64,000 bases of DNA from Adiantum capillus-veneris (GCA_014529385.2 CM043962.1:51727905-51791904); one strand, 5' to 3'; shown: positions 33,582-46,005, counted from the stretch's first letter. Notes: generated from the letters alone by a model not told the origin. Translations and numbers: made by a program.

Positions 33582-34156
33582 TATGCGTGTATGTCGCACG
33601 TGTCAATGCAAGGAACTTGCCGATACACCGTGTGCGAGCCACAAATGGCTCCAAGCACACAACAAGCCTAAACTAGTAAGCTCAAAGATGACGATGGTGT
33701 GTCACTCACTACTCTACGCTTGCTTCGTGGAGGATTCCGCACTGCGAAGAAGAGGGAGACGCCACTACGGCGCGCTCAACCGCCTCGCCGCCGTCGTGCC
33801 GCCGCAATGCTTGATCGCACACTCTCTCTCTCTCTCTCACACGCATACACACACACACAAGGAGATGATGAAGAAGAAGTTGGAGATGGAGCAAGAGCAC
33901 TCTTCAATTGCACAAATGAGAGAATGAGTGAATTTTAGGTTTAGTTGACTTTTATATGAGCTCGCCCCATTTACACTTGGGCGCCCATGCTTAGCCAGCT
34001 AATCCCTTGAATGTTCCAGTTAGAGTGCGCCTCTCATCGACGATCACTCTTACCCTTTTTGTATTGGACCGACAAGCCCGGTACCTGACTCTACCAAGTA
34101 AATAATACAACGTCCGTCGTAGGTGATAGCGTGTCCGCGAGCCGTGAGGGTTAATA
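33582..34156 (-). repeat. element A 5' LTR
   Basis: 575 bp partner of 25299-25897. Its terminal CA and TG now read TA at both ends (TATGCG... and ...TTAATA), consistent with later point changes. A TATA box (ATATAAAAG on the minus strand) is at 33949-33957, about 200 bases inside the upstream edge. Confidence 0.9.
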
Positions 34157-34161
34157 GAGCA

Positions 34162-35041
34162 TAACGCTCGTCCAGAGGTAAGAATGCATCATGACTCACA
34201 TTTGATGTGAAGATAAACACATTATTGGCTACACCAGGAACAATCTCAACAACTGGAAACTTAACAATATTAAGTTCTTCTATCTTTATGGTGCTTTTAG
34301 ATGTATCAGACTTCAATTTCTCTTTGCCTTTTTCACACTATAATGCACAAAAATCCTTCTTCAATTCTCCCTTTTATGGCAGTGATAACATTCAATGTTT
34401 TTCATGTCTCTTTCGTGACTCTTGCTATGATTGTTTTGGCAATCCTTAGAACAACTGCGACCACGAACACATTGCCTTGTCTTGTCACAGCTGCCACTGG
34501 CCATATATGCATCACCATGCCCACTCACATCAAGAGAATGACGTCTAATCTCCACGATGCAACATGCTAGTAACATCACTAAACACTAGTTTTCTGTCAG
34601 GTGTTTACTTATGGCTATATTGAACGTATCCCATGATGATGGCAATGAACATAGCAAGAAGATGGCCTTCATCTCATCATCAAAGTTAAGACCTTTGGAA
34701 ATAAGCTGCAAAAAGACATTGTTGAACTCATTCAAATGAGAGGTAACACTGATATCTTCTTTCATATTCATGCGGATAAGTTTCTTCATGAGAAAAATCT
34801 TGTTGAAGGCACTTTTATCATCCCATGCTGCACATAAGACATCCCATATATGGATTCACCAAAGTGCATGAAAATGGTCGCCATAGCACGCTCATTCAAA
34901 TCTTCTCATTGATCATGAGTGTATGAATTTTCTTTTCTCTCAACAATGGCACTATCAAACCCTTATTGATCAACACATTGCGCACACGCTACTTCCAAAT
35001 TGCAAAGTTTGTGCCATCAAAATTCTTATTGTAGTACTCAT
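34162..35041 (-). pseudogene. copia element E: gag and zinc knuckle
   Basis: Minus-strand start of copia E. Near 35030-34990 it shows an NFDGTNFAIWK-like gag opening. The piece 34789-34586 has the copia gag pattern SVTSHLNEFNNVFLQL and FLLCSLPSSWDTFNIAI. The zinc-knuckle start IECYHCHKREN is at about 34390. It runs to the insertion point of element A at 34157 and continues as protease at 25293. Frames shift several times. Confidence 0.8.
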
Positions 35042-35046
35042 TCTTG

Positions 35047-35970
35047 TGTTAGGTAAAGGCGGTGTGCCTCACCGTGCTTTACCCGTGTTTGCTGATCAAT
35101 GTCCGGCTGCCCACATTTATCTCCTTATTCTTTATACATACAAAGAATAAGGAGCTCTCACTCACATTTTCACATTGTGCTCACATAGTGAGATTTGGGA
35201 TCTCCACCATTGTCCTTCAGACAACTGTGTATGATTGCAGTGGTGCTGTTTTTCGGTTTTGCAATCATTCTCAGCAGATATGCCTTTGCCAGGCGATGCT
35301 GACATGGTGATGCATAATCAGGTGGTTCCTGATGAGAATGCATATGGCACTGAGGTTGCTGACACAGATAGGTTGGCACACATAGTGCATGTTTTGTCGG
35401 CTTTCGGGTCTCTCATGTCTGACCTTTTCATTTCGAGACCTGATCTTGCTTATGCAGTTGGTGCATTTGCAGTGGGAGTTGTTAGTTGTACGATGATTGA
35501 CACTGGCATTGTGCATTGTGGAGCCATGCAGGTTGTCACTCGATACCTGCATCAGGAGTCTCATCGTAGCTCTAGCCCTAGTGGTATGCATGTTGCATCC
35601 ACACTAGAGCGATTATAGAGTGAGCCAATGGGCATAGGTTGAGAGCTGTCTTCTCTCACCTTTTGTACATACTAGTTGTAGGCTAGTCTTCTTGCCACTT
35701 ATCGGCACACAACATTTAGTGGGAGAATGTTAGGTAAAGGTGGTGTGCCTCATCGTGCTTTGCCCGTGTCCGCCGGCCAATGTCCAACTGCCCATATTTA
35801 TCTCCTTATTCTTTATACATACAAATAATAAGGAGATCTCACTCACATTCTCACATTGTGCTCACACAGTGAGATTTGGGAGCTCCACCCCACATCCTGT
35901 GTCATGCTCCCTCTCTCCCTCTCTCCCCTTTGCACTCTCTGTGCATGTGCATCGCATCCGCGCACTCACA
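35047..35970 (+). mobile_element. miniature copia relic F with LTRs and target duplication
   Basis: A 924 bp plus-strand element inserted near the start of copia E gag. Target duplication TCTTG is at 35042-35046 and 35971-35975. The 3' LTR is 35729-35970 (242 bp, TGTTAGG...CACTCACA), preceded by a purine tract (AGTGGGAGAA). The 5' LTR (35047 to about 35211) is truncated inward, and most of the interior is deleted. Confidence 0.85.
35235..35617 (+). pseudogene. copia F pol C-terminal scrap
   Basis: An open piece that still shows the copia RT-RNase H connection motif SRPDLAYAVG and a downstream VTRYLHQ that corresponds to the usual RYL(K/R)G. The rest is diverged. It is the only coding part left between the two LTRs of F. 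Confidence 0.6.
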
Positions 35971-35975
35971 TCTTG

Positions 35976-36546
35976 TCCAAAGCACTACTAGCAGCCATAT
36001 TTCAAGAGAATGTGACCAAAAGACTTATGGTAAAAGTTTTGAGAGAATTTGGACAAAGTTTGCCCTGTAAAAACAGGAGCAAAACCTCAATACGATATGC
36101 AACAAAATCATTGTGTAAACAATCAAGTGTGCCAAGAACGCATATGGACAACTCGCGGGAAAAATCCAATAGAGTGAGTCTCCTCTGTTTGGAGATCAAA
36201 ATCTCAAGCAAAACTGAACCAGAAATATTGCATAAACCAACAAAGAGTAATCACTGGGCATAAACTCACATATGCTGCTCCAATAAATTGTCGTAGCAGG
36301 ATTTGCACACAAATAGGCACCAGAATAGTGCAAGCAAGTCTAAACTAACTTCTCCCTACAGTGAGTAAAAATGCTCTCAAAAGAGAACAATAGCACCACG
36401 AGTGCTAATCACATATGAAACAATGCATAAAGCTCCCACTAGAGCAAGAATCTATCCATCGTAGCCAAATCTGTCTATGGAAAATTTTGATAGCGTAATG
36501 GCATAAAATGGCTCACAAAAACAAAAGGCCAGCCATAATGAGTAAC
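35976..36546 (-). other. unassigned stretch, possibly the 5' leader of copia E
   Basis: Lies upstream of copia E gag on the minus strand and left of element C. No primer site or LTR end was recognised. It contains no gene. Confidence 0.4.
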
Positions 36547-37484
36547 TGTTAGAAGCTGGACACACCCCACGACATCTAACTACTCGGCGGACTATTATTT
36601 TTGTAATTATTCATTCATTGAGGAAAACCCGATCTTTCACCTTGTAAATATTGGGACTTACAGAAGTTTCCGGATTGTATCCCAGTTTTGATAGTTAGAT
36701 TGAGTAGATGGTTGATTTTGGAACTTTAGGGTTTGAGAAGTTGTAAGGTATATATACCACTTTTTGACCTTAATGAAAAAAACCCTTTGTCATATCAAAA
36801 ACAAGTTTGAAGTCTGTGAGTGAGCGTACTATGTACGAGAGAGAGAGAATGTGAGCTTCGTCTTGACGCTACGAGTGCTACGGTAGTCGGAATCTAGTGC
36901 GGAGAAGTGCAGCGTGTTGCCCCCGACTAGAGCTACGCGTCGATACCAACATTGCGCGCGTATGGTCTGGCTTTGTGAGCTCCTTCTACGAGCTTCATCG
37001 GTTGGTTGGGTGAGCATATGATGTCCGATTTTGCATTGCAGCATATCCACGCGTTCACAATTAGTAGAACTACACATTAGACACTTTAGATTTTGGAAAC
37101 GAAGACCTGCAGATTTCGGCCAGACATCCTACGTGTTTCTGCACCGGGTGTTTTGGGTCGTGATTTTGGTTCATAGACCTTAGGGAGAGCGGCCTATTGG
37201 TGGTAGTAGGGTCTCCTTCAAGTTCTATGGTGTTTCGAGATTGTTTGATGGGTGTTCGGCTCTAGAAAGCATTATAGGAATTTTCCTCTTTTGCACTCTT
37301 GAAGGCCGTGACTTAGACAATTGGTAGAGACCTCTGTAGGAATTAGTTAGGAGTCGGTCCAGTGTAGGTTGACACCTTATGCTTGCTTCCATGTGCCTGC
37401 GGGTGGAGCTTCATCCTTAACTAACATTACATGTTAGGTGAGTTCTCACTGTGCTGACGTCCGTCGCGGCGTATCCATCCAACA
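36547..37484 (+). repeat. element C 5' LTR
   Basis: 938 bp from TGTTAG to CCAACA, placed by the primer site that follows. A palindromic TATA, GGTATATATACC, is at 36747-36758. There is no partner LTR in the window, so the left border rests on the TGTT/AACA end pair alone. Confidence 0.75.
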
Positions 37485-37485
37485 T

Positions 37486-37503
37486 TGGCGCCGCTGCCGG
37501 GGA
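37486..37503 (+). other. element C primer-binding site, tRNA-Asp
   Basis: TGGCGCCGCTGCCGGGGA, one base different from the exact complement of plant tRNA-Asp. Confidence 0.9.
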
Positions 37504-38106
37504 CGGAAACCTTAGGTAGGTGACCGAGACTAATCCTTGAGGATTGGGATTTTTGGCTTCCCAAGAGTCTCGCTTTACATTGAGATAGGATCATAGGGTG
37601 AAGGAGTCTCTAGGTCTTAGAGGGAGTCTAGGAAGTGTGTGTCTGGCCTAGATCCTTCGACTTAGGTAGAGGAGGGAGACTTAGGTAGTTTAGGTAGTAG
37701 TCGAGTTCTAGAGTAGGAGTTGGAGTGGTAGAAGCGGTGAGAGGAGAGCTTGAGAGTCCGGAGAGGCCAAAAAGCAACCAAAAACACCATTATCACCATT
37801 TCATATGATAGGTAGGAGTAGAGTACGTAAGACATCATGATTCAGGATCTAGAGCATTTCATGCATGTACACTTGCTTGGTAGAATCATTACAAGTTTGT
37901 AAAAGACGCAAAAAGACGTAAAAGTGTGGTTGAAAGCCTAATTGAAGTCCAAAAATTACTATGAGTGTTTTTGATAGACCTACAGAGCATCAGAAGCATT
38001 CTTGTCAGAAAAAACTTTAATTTTAAGCCAGGAGACATCCTACGCGTAGGATGTCTACAGGCTAATCTGCGAGGATTTTTGGGATTTTCCTACCCAATTT
38101 GCAGGG
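37504..38106 (+). other. element C leader
   Basis: About 0.6 kb between primer site and the first readable gag codons. A G/A-rich part has TTAGGTAG-type short repeats (about 37660-37720). The gag start codon is not identifiable, so the N-terminus may be deleted. Confidence 0.55.
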
Positions 38107-38904
38107 TTCAGACTAACCCTAGAGGATGATGCTGCAACTTGGTTTGACTCTGTAGAGCGTAAAGACTTTGAGTCGATGGAGGAAGTGTTTGACGAGTTTA
38201 TTGAGGAATTCTCTCAAAGGGGAATAGCTCATAATACCGTCTCACAAATCCATAAATTCAAACAGAAAGATGGAGAATCTGTATGAAATGCAGCCCTAAG
38301 ACTAAAAAGATATGTTAAGTTCTGTCCTGTGGAAGAACTGCCAACTCAGTCCAGACTTATGCTGATATTCATCCAAGGACTAAGGAATGCAGATCTCCAG
38401 AAAGACTTACATATGAAGAGGAGCACGACGTTGAATGAGTTGACCAAGGAGGCTCTGTACCTTGTGGACAATTATGAAGTCTACAAAGAAAGGGAGTTCA
38501 AGGACCTTGATGACGATTCATCTTCACAGCAAAGTGGGAGCAAGTCTTCTAAGACAGCACTGAAAGGAGAAATAGCGGTAAACCAGGAGCAGCTCATAGA
38601 TGAAGTGCTAAAAAAGATCAACTTGTACGCCAAACCCCAGGCTAAACAGCCCAAGTGGTGTGCTATTGAACAAAAATGGACAAACCATGGGACCGAGGAA
38701 TGTTATTATAACAAGGGATATGTGAGGGAGAGACCTTATGCTCCCCAAGCTCCAGTAGCTTCCCCTCAAGTTGCACCGATGCCTAGATATCAGGTAGGCA
38801 ACTTACCAGGACCTGTAGGTGTAGAAAGACCACAATCGATGTTGGGGCAACAACCACCCCTACCAGGATTACGATCAGCTGGTAGCAGCACCAACAATAA
38901 CTGA
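38107..38904 (+). pseudogene. element C gag core
   Basis: Gypsy-type gag read in one frame with a TGA at 38284-38286, probably a former CGA Arg. It shows FRLTLEDDAATWFDSV, then DEFIEEFSQRG and the typical LRLKRYVKFCP and FIQGLRNADLQKDL. A C/H-rich cluster (WCAIEQKWTNHGTEECY) follows, then a Pro-rich tail. Open downstream of 38329. Confidence 0.8.
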
Positions 38905-40340
38905 ATCAGAAGAAAAGGCTTTGGTGCCTATGCATGCTTATTATGAAGATCCCAATGGATATGCGGCAAACCCTGTCTATTATCCACCGGAAGAACCCTC
39001 GACACCAGAACCATGGAGTATGATAGGGAATCAAGGACCACCAACTACTGCACAGGCTGCAGGAGAAGGAAGATATAGCTTAGATGAACGAACACTGATG
39101 TTCATAGCCAATGGAGGCATGGGCGGATAGAGACATGCTTACCAACAAAGAGGGGCTCAAGGAGCACCTCAACAACCCAAGGGACACTGGAGGAGACCAT
39201 TGGCTGAGAGACTGTCCTCATGATGAAATCATTAGAGTCAATGCGTATTGCCCAAAATGTGGAATTACTCATTGATTCCTGATTGCCCTAAAAACCCGAG
39301 CAAAGGAGCAAAAACCAGCTTGAACATGGTAGAAACAGTACCTTCCAGCCAGTGGAGGATCGAAAAATGAAACAATCATACCTATTCAGGCGGTAACACG
39401 AGCCCAAGCCGAAAGAAGGACGAACGAACCCATAGTTGAAGAACCAAAAACCGATGCCCAAAGTTTAGAAACGAAAAATCAGACAAGCACTTGGAAAGCT
39501 AGAAAGGCGCGTAGGAAAGCCTGGAAAGAACGAGAGCAAACAGCCCTATCCGAGGAGTTGAAACATACAAAGAACAGATTGGAGCGATTAGAGGATCTAG
39601 CTAGCTTAAGCTCACACACCACAGCAGCCATAGCACCCAAGGAAATAGCAGAACCCAAAAGTGCAGGATCAGGAGGATCTGTACTGGCAGACAAGGTAAA
39701 CGAGTAGTTAGATGCGCTTGTAAAAGCTTATGAAGCTCGACTTAAAAAGAACCAAACCCAAGAGGAAATGTGGATGACTTATCCATATGCAGAAATAGAA
39801 AAACAGAGGTTGGATATGTGTAAAAAGATGATTGAGACGGCTCAATCATTGATGGAAGTTTCGCTAGGTAAACCTGCAAATTGTCACGAAGCACCAGCTC
39901 CAACCCCTATCCAACCAACATTAGAGAAACATGAGGAAACAAAGGAAAGACTCACTAATGAATATGAGTCCAGAGGAGAGCCTATCATAGTGCCAAATAT
40001 CACTGGTGGGGCAAGTGATGGGTTCCAGTCTAAAATATTGGCAGAAATGGGTAAGGACGGTAACGCTCTAGATGATCTGTGGAAGCAAATCCGTGAGGCC
40101 AACGAGGCTAATAGGATGAGTAACCCCATGAATAGCACGAGAAAAGAAAAGAATGTGATGTTACCTCCTATTGAAGAATTTGAGGCAAGATCGCAGATGG
40201 ACCTTGAGATACATTCACAAGGGGGAGACCAAGGATCTATTAGTTCGGGGCACAGCCAACCAGACTCTTTGAGAACTTTACCCTCTTACCTGGGAGAGTA
40301 CGAAGCAAAGTCGGAAGTGAGAGCAATTCCATCTTAACGA
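38905..40340 (+). pseudogene. element C gag-protease linker
   Basis: Plus-strand open pieces in different frames (38921-39130 and 39768-40337). A knuckle-like CPKCGITH followed by a DCP pattern lies near 39249-39290, broken by a stop. The second piece is a 190-residue charged linker without known motif, possibly coiled-coil. Confidence 0.6.
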
Positions 40341-40357
40341 CTTTCTTCTAACAAGGT

Positions 40358-41388
40358 ATGGATTCGCAAGGATTGATTGAGTTGTTATCCACCCCGGTGG
40401 CATGCACAATCACGTTAGCAGAACTCCTAAGGTTAAGGCCAAACATGTGGACCACAGTGGGAAAATTCCTAGAAAAATTTGGAGTGAAAGACCCCACCTT
40501 GAAGCTACAAGAAGGGATCAGGGAGTTGGATAGGCCTAATCTAAACACTAAGCCAGTACCATTGAATAAGGTTGGAGAATATTGCGAGGGAGAAGACGGA
40601 AACACCACGCTACCGGTAGAATTCCAAGGAGTAGTTTCCAAGGCTATTTTTGACAGTGGAGCGGGGGTTGCTATCGCCACCAAAAAAATCTGGAAAAAAT
40701 GGGGAAAACCAGCTTTGAGGGCTACCAGAATGAAACTGCAATTGGCAAATGGGTTCATGGAAAAGCCTCTAGGACTCTTAGAGAAAGTAATTGTCACTTC
40801 ATGCGGAATCGAGTATGAGCATACATTTGCAACAGTCGATTTCGATAAAAGGAACAATTATGAGATCATCTTGGGACGACCATTCATGCGACAACTGAAG
40901 ATGGTCCAAGATTAGGGTTATAACCACATATACCTCAGACATGGCGAGACGACAATTAAAATACACCTTAAAGATCATAGTTACAAAGATGTAAACCAAA
41001 CACCAGAGGAAGAGTTTGATTTGGCTACAGTAGCAGGATCGGAAATACCAGCATGGTTAGGGTAACCAAAAGAGCTATGGATGTGCGGAGCTTCACATTG
41101 TGGAAGCTTAAGAAAAGAGGAATGCGTCTTAGAAAGAGCAATTGAGGACAAGGAATATATTCCGGAACCTTTCCCTGAAGATGCCTTGGAACCTCTAGAA
41201 TGGGAACACATACTGGCAACATTGGATGTCTGTACCATTACCGACAGTCCAACAACAAAATTTTGCGATAAGGAGGGCTATGATGTGCTACCCTATTACA
41301 TGGTAAGCGTTGTACTAGAAAAAAAGACGGCAGAACCTCCAAAACAAGAAGAGTTTTACAACTCCTCTGAACATTTGGAAGTAAATGA
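40358..41388 (+). pseudogene. element C aspartic protease and downstream segment
   Basis: One frame with TAG at 40913-40915 and TAA at 41062-41064. The protease active site is IFDSGAGVAIATK (about 40646), with the canonical D-S-G-A, and the domain ends ILGRPFMRQLKMVQD. After the TAG the frame still reads GYNHIYLRHG, as expected of an intact polyprotein, so the stop is probably a mutated Trp. The segment to 41388 (acidic, EYIPEPFPEDALEPLEWEH) leads to the B insertion and resumes at 50187. Confidence 0.85.
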
Positions 41389-43010
41389 TGTAATGGAATT
41401 TGACTATTCAATTTGAGAGTAGCGGAATTTAATGAGAGTACTTTCAAGAAATGATTTTGTGAGCATAACGGGTTGACATAATTGAAGATAGCAACATAAT
41501 CATAGCAATTAGTTAACTTGGCATAGACAATACTTTTGCAAGAGAGAGAGTTTAGAGAACATGACAACAGTTGAGGACCGGACTTATGTGGAGCCGGTCC
41601 CCCTCCAATAGGCATTTGTATTATGATTTCTCCCATAAAGAGAGACTTGTTACAATACAGTCTTTGTGTTCCTTGTGACCTAGGTGATGCCATGAAGATG
41701 GAAGGCTTCATGCATCACAAACATAACATAAACTTGAAGAAAGCTTTAACTATCCCAAGCCTCAGTCCCAAGACCTCAAACACCTTCGAAGGTGGAGAGA
41801 GCTAGCAGGGAATGAGGGTAGGAAAGAGGAAGAAGAAACATTTCGTAGGAGAAAGAATTAGTTCCTCACTTATCATACTCTTGTTGCTAGCATACATAAT
41901 AGCATAGTAATGAAGAAGAAGGAGATGGCAAGCTTAAGCATTGAAGCATGGCTCTTGGTTGGATTTGCACTCCATAGCCAAGAGTGTTGGTGTAGGCTCT
42001 CAACCTTTACTTGCTTGGAGAGGGAGCTCTTCCACTTTGCATAGCACACAATGAGAGTGCTTGTGAGTGTGTGTGGGTGAGTATACCCCCTAAGCACCCC
42101 CCTAGCTTGCTTGGGTCGACCCCCCCTTGTAGCTCATGCTTGAAGCTCATTGGACCCCTCTAGGCTTAGCCAATCACAAGCAGAAGCCATTACAAGCAAC
42201 AGGGATAGCCTTGGGACAAGTGTCCCTCTTTCCCCTTTGAGAGAGAGGACTTGATAAATGCAAAAACAATTAGATAATTCAAGTAATTTATCATTGGACC
42301 CCTTTGAAGCCTAGCCAATAGGCTTCAAGCAACACATGAAGGTAACATGGGTAGGGACCTGACATGTGTCCTTGCTGCCTCTTCAAGCTGGGGCTTCCCT
42401 TGTGAGTGTGAGTGTGTGTTCTCTCTCTAATACCTAGGAAAAGGGCTCGCCCCCCCTCTTGTAGGGATGCTTTTGACTTTAGGAGCTCAAGCACCTTAGT
42501 CATCAAGCATGACAAAGCACTTGGACTAGGGGGTATTCCCACAAGCATCTCAGGCAAGCATGTCAAGGCACCTCAAGCACCTTAATCAAGCGGCAAGTCA
42601 AGCACCTCAAGCATGGAGTAAGTCAAGCACCTCAAGCACCTTAATCAAGCACCTCAAGCAGGACAAACACCTCAAGCACGACAAGCACCTCAAGTAGGTC
42701 AAGCACCTTGAGCTTGGGCCGGGTTCCCACCTCAAGCTCAGTCCTAGCTTACCTAAGGTCAAAGGACTTTTACACACATTATTGGAGGTCTTCAATGAAG
42801 TTAACCCTAAGGTCTTATGCTCCATTGGTTAGCCTTGCTCATGATAGACCATCTCCCATTTGGGCCCCTTTACTATTGGCCCCGTGTTGAGATAGATCTA
42901 TAAGCACATATCTATATCTTAACACTTGTTCCCGTTTATTCTCCCACATTAAGTGATCAATTTAATATGAGAAAATCATTTGGGTTGGTTAGATATTAGA
43001 TTTTATGACA
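41389..43010 (-). repeat. element B 3' LTR
   Basis: 1,622 bp, TG...CA. Contains a CAAGCACCT minisatellite (about 42550-42716) and two related blocks around CATTGGACCCCT...AGCCAAT. The inner edge has a purine tract on the minus strand (AAGAGAGAGGTAA). Confidence 0.95.
42550..42716. repeat. CAAGCACCT minisatellite in B LTR
   Basis: About ten units of (G/T)CAAGCACCTCAAGCA-type sequence with variable inserts (CTTAAT, GGACAA, CGACAAG). The same array is at about 49721-49887 in the other LTR. Confidence 0.9.
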
Positions 43011-43370
43011 TTACCTCTCTCTTGAAATCATAATCGTCCTTGACTATGAGGTAGAAGAGATAAAGGCTTAGTCATTAGTCAATCGTACTTAGCGGGTAGA
43101 GGATCCCTTTTTTACCCTACGACATCTTTCCAAGATGGATGACTAATCCATTTGGTGCTTGGGAGACATAGCTGCCGCAAGCATGTCTGCTCTTTAGTCC
43201 ATTTCATTCTCCCAAAGTAGAGTGACAAATTCTACTTGGTGTTTGAGAGACGTCGTCATCACAAACATGATTCTAAGCATGCATACTAGTTAAATTTGTG
43301 CACAATTAAAAAGAGGACTAGTCATATAAGACAAAAACATGAGTCATTTAAAAGAAATTTGTACATTTGC

Positions 43371-45947
43371 TTACTCTAATGTAGCATTGTAAGCATTGAC
43401 AAGGTTCATACTATCCTTAAGTTGTACTCCTTGCATCCATCTAGCATCTTCAAAAGGATAATTTTTGAACTTAATAAGATACCGTCGGATTATCTTACCA
43501 TGTCGTAGTACCTTGTCTTCATGCTGAAGGACAGCTTCAGGTTGTAGCACCTCTTCTTGGTCTTCAATTTCGGGAGGGTCTTCAATAATTGGTTCAATTG
43601 GTGGCTCTCCTTTGTAGGGCTTAAGTAGGCTTACATGAAAGGCATTGTGTATAAGCCAATGGTTGGGCAACTTGAGTTGATAAGCTGTCTCATTGATAGG
43701 CTTCAAGATTTGGAAAGGACCATAGTATCTTTTTGCTAGTTTAGCATAATACTTTTGATGGCCCGTAGGATTTTTGCTCGTCGTTTGCCTTAATCGAGCC
43801 TTAGGAAACTTGAGTAAGACCCAATCATTTTCTTTGAACATTAAGGCTTTTCTGTGCTTATCAGCAGCAGCTTTTTGCCTTTGTTGAGAGATGGCTATAG
43901 CCTCCCTAATCTTTTGAAAAGATTCTTGTAGGTCACGGCTATATTCATCGGTGGCGAAGATCTTCCCATGTACTTTGAGTAGCAAGGGACTTTTAGGTCT
44001 TCCCTCTATGATCTGGAAAGGTGCTTTCCCGGTAGAAGTATGGACAGTATTATTGTAGGCATACTCTACTAGAGGTAAATACTTTTCCCATTGTGAGCGT
44101 TGATCTACTTCGGTAACATAAGTCTTGAGTAGATCGAGTATCGTAAGATTGGCTATCTCACTTTGGTCATCCGTTTGTGGGTGATAGGCCGAAGAGAAAT
44201 TCAATCTTGTTCCTAGATTTTCAAAGAGACCTTTCCAGAAATTACTGGTCATTCTAGGATCTCTATCTGACACGATGGATGTGGGTAATCCATGGTGCTT
44301 GAAAATCTGAGATATGAAGAGAGTTGCCATTTGATGTGCCTTAATAGTCTTTTTGACATGAATAAAATGTGCTTGCTTGCTAAACCTGTCGACTATTGTC
44401 CATATTCCTGTATTCCCATGGATAGACTTGGGTAATCCAAAGATGAAATCCATGGATATACTCTCCCATGGTGAATTTGGAATAGGCAATGGCTGGAGTA
44501 ATCCAGGTTGCTTCCCTCTATCATACTTGGTCTTTTGGAATACTACACATTTTGAAACATACTCTTGTATGTCCACTTTCAAGGTAGGCCAATAGAAATA
44601 CGTCTCTACTCCTCGGAGAGTAGGTTGAATACCTCTATGCCCTGCATATGGAGGAGCATGGGATTCATACATAACCTTCTCACGAAGGGAATGGGTAACA
44701 CATAGCCTATTGCCGTGGAGAACATAACCATCCTGCAAGGTGAATGGTTCCTCTTTCTTCCCCAAAGCAAGGGCTGACATTATGTCTCTAAAGTCAGGGT
44801 CAGTAGCATACTCATCTATCATAGAGGATAGATCATTGTGAGTAGCTATAGACACCGCATTAACTTTTGGTCGTCGTGAAAGTGCATCGACAACTTGATT
44901 GTGCTTACCAGCTATGTGAGAAATATGGAAATTAAATTGCGAAAGAAAATTTTCCCACCTCATTTGTTTGTCGGAAAGCTTGGTTTGCGTCATGAAATAC
45001 TTGAGACTTTGGTGGTCGGTTCGTAGGATAAATGGAGTCCCCAATAGGTAGTGCTTCCACGTGTCTAGGACATGTAGAACAGCTAAAAGCTCTTTCTCAT
45101 AAATGCCCAAGACTCGTTCATCACTATTGAGCCTTCGACTCTCATATGCTATGGCATGCCCTTCTTGAAGCAAAACCGCTCCAAGGCAATCACCACACGC
45201 ATCACATTGGACCTCAAATGGCTTTGAGAGATCCGGAAGCACGAGGACTGGTTGGGAAGTAAGCTTCTCTTTGAGTTTTTCAAAAGCATTTTGCTCCTTA
45301 GCAGTCCATACAAACTTAACGTTCTTCTTTGTTAAGTCGTGTAGTGGTCCTGCTACTTGAGAGAATTTTGCTATGAAGCGTCTATAATATGCACACATAC
45401 CAATAAAGATTCTTAGCTCATGTAGATTCGTTGGGTTAGGCCATGATTTTATTACCTCTAACTTTGATGGATCCATACGAATACCATCGTGAGAGATAAT
45501 ATGACCTAGATATTGAATCTCTTGAAGGAAGAATTCACTTTTCTTTTGGTTGAGAAAAAGTTTGTTCTCCCTCAAGGCTTGAAAAATCACTTGGAGATGT
45601 TGCTTATGTTCCTCCAAAGACTTGGAGTAGATGATGATATCATCAAAGAACACTCCAGTGAATTTACGATATGGTCTAAAAATTTTCTCCATGAGATGAT
45701 TGAAGGTAGTTGGTGCATTAGTCAAGCCAAAAGGCATGACTAGATATTCATAAAGACCAAATGTTGTGCGAAACGGGGTCTTTAGGATATCTTCATCCAC
45801 TATCCTTATTTGATGATAGCCATTCTTAAGGTCAATCCTATTGAAGTAGGTAGAGCCTTGTAGCTTATCAAACAGATCTTCTACTCGAGGCACGGGAAAT
45901 CTGTTTTTGATAGTGATATGGTTTAGTGCTCGATAGTCCACACACAT
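43371..45947 (-). pseudogene. element B RT, RNase H, integrase and chromodomain-like end
   Basis: An 858-residue open frame. RT: CVDYRALN, YLVMPFGLTNAPTTF and the catalytic GVFFDDIIIYS. RNase H follows (QCDACGDCLGAVLLQ, HYLLGTPFILRTDHQSL). Integrase: the zinc region has CVVFQ where CVVCQ is usual, so one zinc Cys is Phe. The D, D, E motifs read SMDFIFGLP, IVSDRDPRM and DDQSEIANL. The C-terminus IRRYLIKFKNYPFEDARWM is chromodomain-like, a module that in this lineage can direct insertion to heterochromatin. Upstream, RPSSSPFCSPIL and QKKDGAYR are joined by a TAA, so the frame really starts before 45947. Confidence 0.92.
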
Positions 45948-46005
45948 ACGGTATGCACCATCTTTCTTTTGCTCTTAAAGGATTGGAGAACAAAAGGGAG
46001 AGGAA

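Larger units (their letters stand above)
25299..34156 (-). mobile_element. element A: complete gag-protease LTR element lacking RT and integrase
   Basis: An 8,858 bp element on the minus strand inserted in copia E between its zinc knuckle and protease. Target duplication GAGCA is at 25294-25298 and 34157-34161. The LTRs are 599 and 575 bp, with several indels between them. It has a tRNA-Asp primer site and a G-rich polypurine tract. In order it holds a long gag frame, zinc knuckles, a linker, a protease and a basic C-terminal segment, then about 2.1 kb without coding sense. No RT, RNase H or integrase motif is visible, so it would depend on a relative such as element C. Confidence 0.9.

Noticed and set aside
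41623-41805. Small frames shared by both B LTRs (also at 48731-48976 and 63424-63702)
   Set aside because: The frame is conserved between B LTRs because the DNA is nearly identical. In the diverged right-hand LTR only part of the peptide is kept, and it lies in LTR sequence with no known protein.
42550-42716. Direct repeats in the B LTR as a CRISPR-like array
   Set aside because: Units are short, variable and without distinct spacers, in a plant LTR that is copied in both LTRs.
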